Shown here piece by piece: positions 54,762-64,000 of a stretch of 64,000 bases of DNA. The DNA is taken from positions 151,671,725-151,735,724 of the forward strand of contig CM037588.1 of NCBI GenBank assembly GCA_021018995.1. The letters are read 5' to 3'. A program made the translations under genes and the position numbers. Source of the stretch: Chloranthus sessilifolius (Eukaryota > Streptophyta > Magnoliopsida > Chloranthales > Chloranthaceae). How positions within the stretch are numbered: position 1 is the first letter of the stretch; every line of letters begins with the position of its first letter. Under the pieces are notes generated by a model that worked only from the letters and a program-made list of their open reading frames with translations, had not been told where the DNA came from and did no database searches.

Positions 54762-55195
54762 TTTTTTTTTTTTTTTTTTGATAAATTGCATTGAGGTTCT
54801 CGGAGCCTCATCCTTTCTACTAAAAAGAACAAAAAGATACAAACACAACAAAAAGATAGCTAATCAAATGTGAGCCAGAGGTTCACTCGGATCAAGACCT
54901 TCCCCAGAGTAGGCCCGGGGGAGCACCAAAGATAAAATAACGATTACAGATTGAGAAGGGAAGACTTGGACGCAGATCCCAATTCCTCCAACAGTCTTGA
55001 ATGGAATAGGGCGACCTTAAATTAGCACTCTTAGCCCACTGGAGAAACTTTATTTTGATTTTATCAGATAGAGTTGAGGGGGAAGAACTTTTGCTCTTGA
55101 AGATTCTGCTATTCCTTTCTTTCCACAAAAATCAGAGGACCGCTATCGGCATGAGAAACCAAACACCTCTTCCTCTCGAAGATAGACCATTAGGT
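54762..55195 (-). mobile_element. LINE (L1-type) 3' fragment
   Basis: On the minus strand RGVWFLMPIAVL, a stop, then FLWKERNSRIFK and IKFLQWAKS match the C-terminal zf-RVT end of plant L1 ORF2 proteins. The element ends in a poly(A) tail (T run at 54762-54779). It is 5'-truncated, as is usual for LINEs. No target duplication was identified. Confidence 0.75.
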
Positions 55196-55218
55196 AAGAA
55201 ACTGAATACCTGACGATG

Positions 55219-56951
55219 AGTAAATTGAGATGATCTTGAAAAGTACCCTGCTAGTCATTTTGGATTTCTTCGTGTACCAGCAGCAATTCAGCTTTGCTAA
55301 CTTGATAAGGAATGTCAATCATTGCGAGGATGCAATAAGAGAGGGGCAGTTAAACAAAACTGTAACTAGCGGGGTCTACAAATTCATAGAGCAGAGGAAC
55401 GATAGAATAATCGAGGCAGATGTGTAGACAATTATAAATACACAGCCCAGCACTAGTATAGCCCCATTCTAGTTCAAGGCAGTACAGCCAGCCCCAGCAC
55501 GAGTTGAACAAGTGCATAGAACATGCAATGGGCAAGGGGCACAAATGACCTCAAAATAAAGAAGAGCCTGATTCAATCGAGTTTTTACGCCATTGGGGCA
55601 ATCCTTGAACAACCTGTTACCACTGTTGGTTGAAAAAAGATTAGTCACACTCTTCCAACCACGCCCACCACCAAATCCAATCCCAAGAAATTATGATCCC
55701 AATACTCATTGCAATTTCTACCAAGGACCAGGTCACCCTATTGATCGATGTTTCTCCCTGAAGCATGTAATACAGGATCTGATCGAAGTTGAGAAAATCA
55801 TCTCTCCGGCACTTCCCCCGGCAAATCAACATGCAAACATCCATTAGGTTCTGTTACTGCCGCATCCACTAGGAGGAATGGGCCCAAGGCCCACCATCAA
55901 TATAATAGAAAGAGACGGGAAAGAATTTGATCCTTCAGAATATATCAGTGTTAGGGAGAACTTCAACGCACCAAGGCAAGGAATTCGTGAAGATGGGAAC
56001 ATAGGACTAATCGAGCCTGTAAACTTGGCTGATTACTTTCGCAATCCAACACCCCAAGCACCCTTAGATCTAAGGATATATTTTCATATCAACCATATAT
56101 AGCAGCAACTCTTACCAATTACTTGATACCTAGTCTTTCCCCATTCCCCACTCCGGCACCGATTAGTTATCATTGGCCTCACTCCGCCACATCACCACCA
56201 ATGCAGTTATCCACAATTCCTATAGACTCAATTTGCCTACTTTTTCCACTCCTCCAACCTATCCAACTTTAACGGAAGTTAACCAGGTCTTCTCTAGTTG
56301 TTCGACACCATCGATCCAGGAGCCTCCGATACCCCTGACAAACCCATTTCAGATTCCAGGGCTGACCTATGACCCCCACCAGATCCCGCTCAATTACAAT
56401 CAGATAGACGTCAATGCGGGCACCAGCAAAGAGAGGGGAAGTTGATTTCATTACACGGTCCGGGAGGATCTCCAACCAGCCTGAGATACTAGTACCAGCT
56501 CTACTGGAAGAGAGAAAGGAACCCCCAGTAGTGCAACCATTTGAAAAAATGAGCCGAGAATACACGTTGGAAACACATTTTAAAAGAATGCTAGCTCACA
56601 TCACCGTCTGAGACCTACTAATGACGTCTCGACTCCATTACCAAGCTCTGATGGGCGCATTGAAAGATGCGCATGTATCCAACAAAGTGTCCCTAGATGA
56701 GGTAGGGCAAATAATTGGATAGGTTTTGGCTCGTAATGCCATCTCTTTTTCAGACGACGATCTTTCGAGTGAGGGAAACCATTATTCCAAACCCTCAACA
56801 TCACGGTAAAAGCATGAGACTTGGTGATCCTATTAGTGCTAATAGACAATAGATCGACACTGAATGTATGCCCCCTCAGAACTGCAACCAAGATAGCAGT
56901 TGATCCCTCCACATTCAGGCCAGTCAAAACAAGTGCAAGAGGGTTTGATAA
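55219..56951 (+). pseudogene. Ogre/Tat-clade Ty3/gypsy fragment, gag to protease
   Basis: The plus strand reads FSFANLIRNVNHCEDAIREG (gag), HCNFYQGPGHPIDRCFSLKH then VIQDLIEVEKI (the Tat-type CX2-3...H...C gag end), NIIERDGKEFDPSEYIS, and, near 56830-56945, LLVLIDNRSTLNVCPL and DPSTFRPVKTSARGFDN, the protease. The protease active site, normally DNGS, reads DNRS. Several stops and frame changes occur. The Tekay LTR interrupts it at 56952, so the fragment is older. Confidence 0.8.
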
Positions 56952-57504
56952 TGTAACGTCTCAAAATTTTGATATGTGAACAATACGTCTCGGGGTGCAT
57001 GCACGACTAGTCATGTGCTCGACCTGATAAGGAATGAACTGACGAGTTATTGTAGGTTATGTGCTAAGTTGAATGGTTGGGCTTGAGTACAAACATTTGG
57101 ATGAGTAGTATGCACCTAAGTATGGTGGGTGTGCTTAACACCCTAGACTAAGGCTAGGTATATGACTTAAAACCTTAGAGAAGTTATTTCCCTAGTACGT
57201 TGGTTGTTGAGAGAGTTATTGAAAGAGAGAGAGAGAGTGTGCATGAGGAGTTAATGCAGCATATTAATTGCGAGGTTAGATCGTGTGAAATCCGGGACTT
57301 CAAACTACGAAGCCCTAGTTACGTGTACTCGTGGATCGTAAAATCGATCAATTCAAGGTAAGGAATTTATGTTTAATAGTGAGTTAGTATTAGATAAGTC
57401 TTTGTTTATGGTATGATAAAAAAATGTGAAGAAATGAGATTAGATTTGTGAAAGAATGGAAAGGAAATGGGAAAATCAAAGAATAGATGAAATCTGTAAA
57501 TTTC

Positions 57505-57975
57505 GATCGATCAAAATTTGATTAGATCGATCGAAATTGATCTAAGATAGAAGAATGCGATTGCTGGAGAAATTCATTAGATCGAGATAAGATTTGATCG
57601 AATGAAATGTGTTTCAATTGAACGAGTCTCATACTCGATCAATCGAAACGTATATAACAGGGATTCTAAATTTTTATTGTCAGGATTCGACCGATCGAAA
57701 TATATTTCGATCGATCGAATTTGAGATCTGATCGATCGAATTATAAATCGTTCGATCGAGATTGAAGTGCCAAACTTTGAGTCTGAGGGATTCGACAGAT
57801 CAAAATATATTTCGATAAATCAAATTTGAGATTCGATCGATCGAATTTAAAATCGTTCGATCAAATTGTGTGCAAGATATTTAGCTTCTATTGGATTCGA
57901 CTGATCGAGATAATCTCGATTGATCGAATTTGGATTTCGATCGATCAAAATAGGGAATCGATCAATAGAAATTAC
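57505..57975 (+). repeat. TTCGATCGATCGAA-type palindrome array
   Basis: At least a dozen words of the type TTCGATCGATCGAAT, GATCGATCGAAATT or drifted forms (GACTGATCGAGA, GACAGATCAAAA) occur in 470 bp. The solo LTR at 36637 has CGATTAATCG words in the matching region. Confidence 0.8.
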
Positions 57976-58957
57976 CAGATTCGGGATTTTATTCTGTTTT
58001 GACTGAGGGATTTTAAGGGATCTTATATCTCTTTGTGTTTGCGTCATTTCTGACGTATGAACGGTGAATTTATGTGTTAGGTTGACCTTGTGCTTATGAA
58101 AGGTTGAGGCTTGAGCATATTGAAAGACTTCGCTTGTGACTTCGTAATTGAGGTAGGGAAGTCCCTATACCATGTATATTCAATATCAATGGCATGTGTG
58201 TTATGATACGATAAGTTTTATCAGCATCTAAGCAAAAAACCGTTTTAAGACCTAAATATGAATGTGTTCGTATGCGTGTGTGATTTGGAGAATGCACTGT
58301 GATGAGGAAACCTTTCAAGCTTGTTTTAGCAATGTGCTACTATGTGGAATCCTTCATGATTCATTTCGATATGTGTGTGTGAAGGATTGTGTTTCAGTTT
58401 TAAGCTTTTAAACTTATGTATATTTAACACATCACACGGTGATAAATTATAAGTTATGCACGATAATTTGAAGTTTAGATGTGAATATCCGACCGACGCG
58501 GCGGTATAACGCTAACCGACGTGGCGGGATATCCGTACACTCTTTGTGATCTTGTGAAATCATACCAGCCAACGATAAAATCTCTATTTGGCACAAGCAT
58601 CCATCTTTGTTGGGACCTTGGGCACCATATGCGAATGGTTCATATGAGCGACGATGGTGGCTATTCTATTAGAGACTCGGGGCTATAGCTACTCGAGTAA
58701 TGACTTAAGTAAAATACTTTAAGTTTCTTTCTTTGGGTTACGTGGATTTGTAGATCAGTAGATGTGCATATGATAAGTTTCTTTCACTAATAAAAATGTG
58801 CGTTTCATTCCATCCTTTTAAATTGTGCACCAATAAATAGCTTTGCTCAATAATTGCCTTTGAAATCAGATCACAGTAAGGAAAAACTATGTTTTCATTT
58901 ATGTCATGAGATATATGTACTTTAATAAGAAATGCATGCTATTAATTTTTTCCTACT

Positions 58958-58974
58958 GAGCTTAGATGAAGCTC
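58958..58974 (+). other. Conserved LTR stem-loop, compensatory variant
   Basis: GAGCTTAGATGAAGCTC. Relative to the GAGCTA/TAGCTC form, the A-T pair next to the loop has become T-A, so both partners changed and the stem is intact. Confidence 0.65.
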
Positions 58975-59474
58975 ATTCCTTGACTATACGTCACAGGTAC
59001 AGGTGAAGACATAGGTACGGAGAACCAAGGCAAGGAGGACTCCGATTACGTGCCGTTGGAGGAGGAGCAAGAGCCTCACCTAGAAAATTGCTTTATTTGT
59101 GCGAGGCCCGGGTAGGTCCGGCCTTGGAAGTTGATTAGAGTAGGGATTAGTAAGATTTTGTAAAGAATATAAGTAACTTGGAGACTATATGTTTGTATAT
59201 TGTTTTGTGAACCATGTTTCGGTAAGGGATAGCCCTTACCGGTAGTTCTTTTCGGTTCTTTTAACTATGTACATTCGCATGGGATTAGAACCGTTATTTT
59301 CAGCTTTTGAGATATAAAATTGGAGATTTCATTTCTTTTATATATGATAGTTATGTCCGTTAGTGATGGTTTTCGCTTTGCGTGTGGATGTGCCAAGTGT
59401 TCCATTCGAGGATCAGCCTTAGTGTCGACCCGACGACCTGGGTCACGCTGTTAGGAAATCTGGGTTGTCACAAT

Positions 59475-59486
59475 TGGTATCAAAGC
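59475..59486 (+). promoter_or_regulatory. Tekay primer-binding site
   Basis: TGGTATCAAAGC, two bases after the LTR end, matches the initiator-methionine tRNA site TGGTATCAGAGC with one mismatch. Confidence 0.85.
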
Positions 59487-59597
59487 TCTGACTTTAGAGA
59501 CTTCTAACAAGTCTTAGATTATTTAGAGATTTGAGATTTTGTTGGATTATAGGGACAACCTGTTAATGAGACTTTTGTTTTATTGTAACAGATTCAA

Positions 59598-60357
59598 ATG
59601 AATGAGAGAGGTAGAGGACGATCTGGAGGAGGTCGTCATAAGACCTTGAGGAGTATTGATGGCATCCCTTCAAGTTCGGATAGGGATCAAAGACACCCTC
59701 CTGATGAGAGAGGTCATAGGGATGAGGCAACAGATAGGATGGCGCAGGCCATGGAGGCAGTGGCCGCTGTCATGGCCTAACAGACTCATCAGACGAAATT
59801 GTTGGCTGAGCAGACGACACTACTGGCCGTAGCGAATAACGTGACCCATCAGCAGCCACCACCACCACCTCTTCCAGCATTGTTTCCATTATCATTTGTG
59901 GACATTAGGATATTGAGACCTTCGAGTTTGCACGGTCAGGCGGATCCGTTGGAGGCAGAAAAATGGCTAAATCAGATAGAGAAGTTGCTAGAAAGACTCC
60001 AGAGCACCGAAAATGAGAAAGTTGGTTGGGCTTCCTTCCAACTTGAGGGTGATGCTGATTCGTGGTGGAAATCAGTGTTGAGAAAGAGGGAAGCGGAAGG
60101 TCTTCACGACCACCCATGGACTTGGGCGGAGTTTGTCAGAGTATTCAATAAAGAGTGTTTTTCTAAGCAAGTGAGGAACCAACTGAAGAAGGATTTTCTA
60201 ACTCGGAGCAAGGGAACATGTCCGTACGGGAGTATGGTAATGAGTTTACACGTCTATAGAGATTTGCTCCGGAGTTAGTGGCCACTGAGGAGATGAAGGC
60301 CAATCGATTTGAAGAAGGCCTGAGACTGAATGTAAAGGATAGAGTGTCTGTTTGAGC
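59598..60357 (+). pseudogene. Tekay gag, capsid part
   Basis: The frame begins MNERGRGRSGGGRHKT, has a stop at 59778-59780, then carries the retrotransposon gag domain (LHGQADPLEAEKWLNQIEKL, VGWASFQLEGDADSWWKSVL, WTWAEFVRVFNKECF). Near 60210 the frame shifts; the shifted frame continues NMSVREYGNEFTRL, a stop, RFAPELVATEEMKANRFEEG. Such proteins form virus-like particles in the cytoplasm; this copy cannot. Confidence 0.85.
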
Positions 60358-60607
60358 TAGAAACATACGCCGAAGTGATGGGGAAGGCCATTGTGGCGGA
60401 GAGAGATATCAATAATATGTACAAGAGACGGGATCTACAGAACAAGACAAGGCGGGCCAAGGGAGAGCAAGTGACTACGACTCGGGGAACAAAAAGCCAA
60501 AGTTTGCAGCACTAGCTCCAGTTTCAAGACAACCTGCCTATACAAGTTATCATAAGCCCACAACATCTACCCCTGTGAGACCTTTCCGTATCGAAGGCCT
60601 TGCCCAA

Positions 60608-60837
60608 CATGGATCAAAATATCGTCCGATACTGATATGTATCGGATGATACGTATCGATATCGGACCCTAACGATATGGTACATTAAATGTATCATATT
60701 GTCTTATATATATGTAAATGCCGAACGATACATTCAATGTATCATCCGGTACATTACTGTTCCGGTACGTATTGTCCGATACGTACTGATTTTTTGCTTG
60801 GACGATACGTACCGGTTTTTCGACATTTTGATCCATG
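60608..60837. mobile_element. CCGATAC-rich MITE inside the Tekay gag region
   Basis: CATGGATCAAAAT and ATTTTGATCCATG form perfect 13-bp terminal inverted repeats. The interior alternates CCGATAC and GTATCGG words in both orientations. The ends resemble the hAT MITE at 48427-48628. The flanks TTGCCCAA and CTGCTCAG may be a decayed 8-bp duplication. The gag frame resumes with QTQMFGASVTQG. Confidence 0.75.
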
Positions 60838-60839
60838 CT

Positions 60840-61108
60840 GCTCAGACTCAGATGTTTGGAGCATCAGTTACTCAGGGATCCTTAAGAGCGGCATCGTCTA
60901 GTCCTCAAATCAAGTGTGCATGTTGTGGCAAATCGCATAAAACTTCTGATTGTAGGTGGGATACGACAGGGTGTTTTAAATGTGGAAAGATGGACCATAT
61001 GATCAGAGACTACCCAGAGATAAGAAAAGAGGGTATCGTTCAACTGCTACAGCGCAGAGGTCTACACGATCTACGAGACCCACCATATAAGGCCGTGCTT
61101 TTACAGTG
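60840..61108 (+). pseudogene. Tekay gag, zinc-knuckle part
   Basis: QIKCACCGKSHKTSDCRW and GCFKCGKMDHMIRDYPE are the paired knuckles that bind the RNA genome. In the second, the last zinc ligand of CX2CX4HX4C is Y instead of C. Confidence 0.8.
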
Positions 61109-61249
61109 ACCGCTGAGGATGCTCGGGCAAGCAATGATGTTATTCAAGGTATAATCGTCTAATTATGTTCAAGTTGATTTAATTACTTTCTAGATGAAGA
61201 AAGCGCATCGATAGGATGATCTATAGATTTTGTTTTATGACTGTCTAGT

Positions 61250-61588
61250 ATGTGTATTAATCTAGGTACGTTATTGTTATACAAAGAAAACGACGGTGAC
61301 CATTGTGATGCACGAGTTCTGATAGACCCAGGGTCTACCCACTCGTTTGTGACTCCGAAATTCGCGGGGAGATTAAAAGTTGTTTCCGAGGAGTTGGAGT
61401 TCATTTTGGACGTGTTAGTTCCTACGGGAAGTGCAGTGACTACAGACACATGTTCCCAATTGATTATTATACGAGTAGAAGATCAAGAGATGGTGACGGA
61501 TCTCATCTTGTTGAATATGCAAAGATTTGATGTGCTCCTTTGTATGAATTGGCTATCCGCTTATCATGCAAGTGTTGATTGCCTATGA
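61250..61588 (+). pseudogene. Tekay aspartic protease
   Basis: ARVLIDPGSTHSFVTPKFAG contains the catalytic D of the DxG motif in the Tekay form DPGSTHSF. EDQEMVTDLILLNMQRFDVL and NWLSAYHASVDC follow. The frame ends at a stop at 61586-61588, where the polyprotein should continue. Confidence 0.85.
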
Positions 61589-61633
61589 AAAGTCATTACT
61601 TTTCGTCCACCGAAGCAGAAATCATTTCGATTT

Positions 61634-62533
61634 GTGGGTGACAAGGGCAATATTGTACCAATCATCTCCGCGGTACGAGCTGAATGGATGATGAAGAATG
61701 GGTGTAAAGGATACCTAGTGTTCCTGCAAGAACAAAATAAAGTGAAGAATGACATCACTGATATTTCGATCGCTTGCGAGTTTGAGGACGTGTTTCTCGA
61801 CTATCTACCAGGACTACCACCGGATCGGGAGATCGAATTTTCAATTGACTTAGCTTCAGGCACAGAACCGGTATCTAAAGCTCCTTACCGAATGACTCCT
61901 ACTGAGTTGAAAGAATTGAAGGAGTAATTACAAGAATTATTGGACAAAGGCTTCATAAGACCTAGTGTGTCTCCTTGGGGAGCATCGGTCTTATTTGTTA
62001 AGGACGGGTTGATGAGACTTTGCATCCACTATCGTCAATTAAACAAGCTAACAATGAAGAACAAGTATTCATTACCCAGGATTGATGATCTATTTGATCA
62101 GTTGCAAGGGGCAAAGTTCTTTACGAAGATCGATTTGAGATCAAGGTATCATCAGTTGAGAGTGAAAGATGAAGATGTTTAAAAGACTGCATTAAGAACC
62201 AGATATGAGCATTGCGAGTTTTTAGTGATGCCTTTCGGCTTGACGAACGCACCAGCTTCGTTTATGGATCTCATGAACAGGGTGTTTAAGCAATATCTTG
62301 ACACACGCATAATGGTGTTCGTGGATGATATCCTCATTTATTCAAAATCTAGGGAAGAGCACGAGCAACACTTGCACATTATATTACAGACACTACGTGA
62401 GCATAAATTGTATGTCAAACTTAGTAAGTGTGAGTTTTGGTTGGAGAAAGTGAACTTTCTAGGTCATATAGTTTCAGAAGCAGGTGTGACAGTTGATCTA
62501 GCAAAGATTAAGGCAGTGGTAGATTGGAAATAA
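61634..62533 (+). pseudogene. Tekay reverse transcriptase
   Basis: GLPPDREIEFSIDLASGTEP, PYRMTPTELKELKE, stop at 61925-61927, [40 protein letters not shown], stop at 62180-62182, [18 protein letters not shown] and [19 protein letters not shown]. The catalytic DD pair is retained. Three in-frame stops (the last at 62531-62533) inactivate it, but the domain is otherwise full length, suggesting a relatively young copy. Confidence 0.9.
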
Positions 62534-62557
62534 CCAAAGACTGTGACTGATATTCGC

Positions 62558-63334
62558 AGTTTCCGCCGTCTAGCTAGGTATTACCGAAGATTTGTGAAAG
62601 GATTCTCTAAGATTTCAGGACTGCTCATGCGACTTACGAGAAAGGATATCAAATTTGAGTGGACCAGTGCATGTGAAGAGAGTTTCTAGGAACTGAAGAA
62701 ACGACTTACCTTCGCACCAGTACTAGCGATTCCATCAGGCAGTGGATGGTTCGTAGTTTATAGTGACGGGTCGTACAGTAGCCTAGGTTGTGTGCTCAAT
62801 CAGAATAAGAAGGTTATAGCTTATGGGTCGAGACAGTTCAAAGATTATGAGAGAAACTATCCGACACATGATCTTGAGTTAGCCGCGATGATTTTTACAC
62901 TTAAAATTTGGAGACATTATCTCTACGGTGAGACCTTTAAGATTTTCACGGACCATAAAAGCTTCAAGTACTTATATACGCAGAAAGATTTGAACATGAG
63001 GCAATGGAGGTGGATTGAATTTCTCAAGGACTATGACTGCTTGATTCAGTATCATCCAGGTAAAGCAAATGTCGTGGTAGATGCTTTAAGTCGGAAGAAC
63101 TTGGCTCAGTTAGCTAGCCTTATTATGGGACTTCATCGCTGGAAATTATTGGAAGACATTTTCGTGAAAGTTTCTGGTGCATTGTTGGCTAATATTATAA
63201 TCCGACCGATAATTTTTTATCGCATTTATGAACTTCAAATGAAAGATGCAGAGCTCTTGAAGATCAGACAGAGTGTGACATACGACACCAGCGTAGACTT
63301 CTCTATTAAGGAAGATGGATCATTGCTATTCTGA
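62558..63334 (+). pseudogene. Tekay RNase H and connection
   Basis: [60 protein letters not shown] and [11 protein letters not shown] supply the four acidic residues expected for retrotransposon RNase H. A stop near 62688 separates it from the RT connection. From 62792 to 63334 the frame is open. Confidence 0.88.
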
Positions 63335-63354
63335 GGACGTCTATGCATTCTGAT

Positions 63355-64000
63355 TGATGTCGATCTGCGGTAAATAATTTTGGATGAGGCCCATAAGTCC
63401 AAATATGCTATTCATCCTGGTGGTACCAAGATGTATCAGGATTTGAGGAAGAATTATTGGTGGAGAGGATTGAAGAAAGATATCGCCGAATATGTTTCTA
63501 AATGCTTGGTGTGTCAGCAAGTAAAGGTGGATCATAGATACCCAACAGGTCTATTGCAACCTCTGCCAATACCAGAGTGGAAATGGGAGTCCATCTCTAT
63601 GGACTTCATTATAGGATTACCAAGGACGGTGAGGCGCCACAATACTATATGAGTGGTCGTTGATCGACTGATAAAATTGGGACATTTCTTGCCTTACAAT
63701 ACAACATATACGGCAAGCAAACTGGCGGATTTATATACAAGAGAAACGTCCGATTGCACGGTATTCCGACGAGCATTGTTTCGGATCGTGACCTATTATA
63801 TAGCTCAAGATTTTGGCAAAGATTCCAAGAAGGCATGAGCACGAGATTGGACTTTAGTTCGACATTTTATCCGCAGACCGATGGTCAGACTGAGAGAGTC
63901 AATCTGATTATTGAAGATATGCTTAGAGCGTGCATAATCGATTTTTAGGGATCATGAGATCAACATCTACCGTTGATTGAATTTGCATATAATAACAGTT
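63355..64000 (+). pseudogene. Tekay integrase, partial at window edge
   Basis: The HHCC zinc region (AIHPGGTKMYQDLRKNYWWR, VSKCLVCQQVK) is followed by the core: SMDFIIGLPR, a stop near 63651, a frame change near 63750, then GIPTSIVSDRD and SSTFYPQTDGQTERVN. The D, D and E positions are present in the separate frames. It continues beyond the window. Confidence 0.88.

Larger units (their letters stand above)
56952..59472 (+). mobile_element. Tekay 5' LTR
   Basis: TGTAACGTCTCAAAATTTTG to TGGGTTGTCACA, 2521 bp. It shares its landmarks with the solo LTR at 36637-39171: CGTCTCGGGGTGCATG, the CACACGGTGATAA block near 58431, CCGACGTGGCGGGATATCCG near 58517, the stem-loop at 58958 and TATACGTCACAGGTACAGGT near 58983. 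It holds the palindrome array at 57505-57975. Confidence 0.88.
56952..64000 (+). mobile_element. Tekay/Del element (Ty3/gypsy chromovirus), 5' LTR to integrase, right end outside window
   Basis: The 5' LTR (56952-59472), primer-binding site (59475-59486), gag, protease, RT, RNase H and integrase follow in the standard Ty3/gypsy order. The left target is GATAA (56947-56951). Stops and frameshifts occur in every domain, and a MITE splits the gag region, so the element is not autonomous. The chromodomain and 3' LTR would lie beyond 64000. Confidence 0.9.

Noticed and set aside
55593..56102. Host zinc-finger gene suggested by the HCNFYQGPGHPIDRC sequence
   Set aside because: The motif and neighbours match the Ogre/Tat gag-protease region, and the frame is broken and followed by a retrotransposon protease.

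Overview
The window is nuclear DNA from a flowering plant. It is AT-rich and almost wholly built of transposable elements. It carries one host gene that reads as intact: a seven-exon terpene synthase of the TPS-g type. TPS-g enzymes and the retrotransposon clades seen here (Tekay/Del, Athila, Ogre/Tat and CRM/Galadriel-like chromoviruses) place it among angiosperms. I cannot name the species from the sequence.

Layout. 1-1484 is the 3' part of a Tekay-type LTR. 1.5-10.6 kb is a field of small non-autonomous DNA elements plus a Ty1/copia-type LTR fragment. 10.6-12.4 kb is an Athila-like solo LTR, followed by a tRNA-derived SINE. At 13.4-16.3 kb a 2.7-kb Tekay solo LTR sits inside a CACTA MITE. 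16.75-23.9 kb (minus strand) is the terpene synthase gene; a second Tekay solo LTR of the same subfamily, in inverted orientation, fills its fourth intron. 24.6-32.5 kb and 45.9-52.7 kb hold diverged repeated blocks. These are split by a 13-kb nest (32.5-45.9 kb): a chromovirus (+ strand) containing a truncated Athila element (- strand), which contains a Tekay solo LTR; a second Athila-like solo LTR lies in the chromovirus integrase. 54-56.95 kb holds a fragment of a TRM/LONGIFOLIA-like host gene, a LINE tail and an Ogre/Tat fragment. A Tekay element (5' LTR, PBS, gag, protease, RT, RNase H, integrase) starts at 56952 and runs off the right edge.

Only the terpene synthase looks capable of making a host protein. 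It has the DDxxD and NSE/DTE metal-binding motifs, lacks RRx8W and an obvious plastid transit peptide, and has an altered RxR motif. All retrotransposon reading frames are broken.

The most unusual signal is an architecture shared by several LTR families. Each LTR carries a cluster of short palindromes that is homogeneous within one copy but differs between related copies at a comparable LTR position. Five Tekay LTRs also share a 17-nt stem-loop whose pairing is kept by a compensatory change in one copy and a G-U pair in another. Repeat boundaries were set by eye; those with matching target-site duplications are the most reliable.
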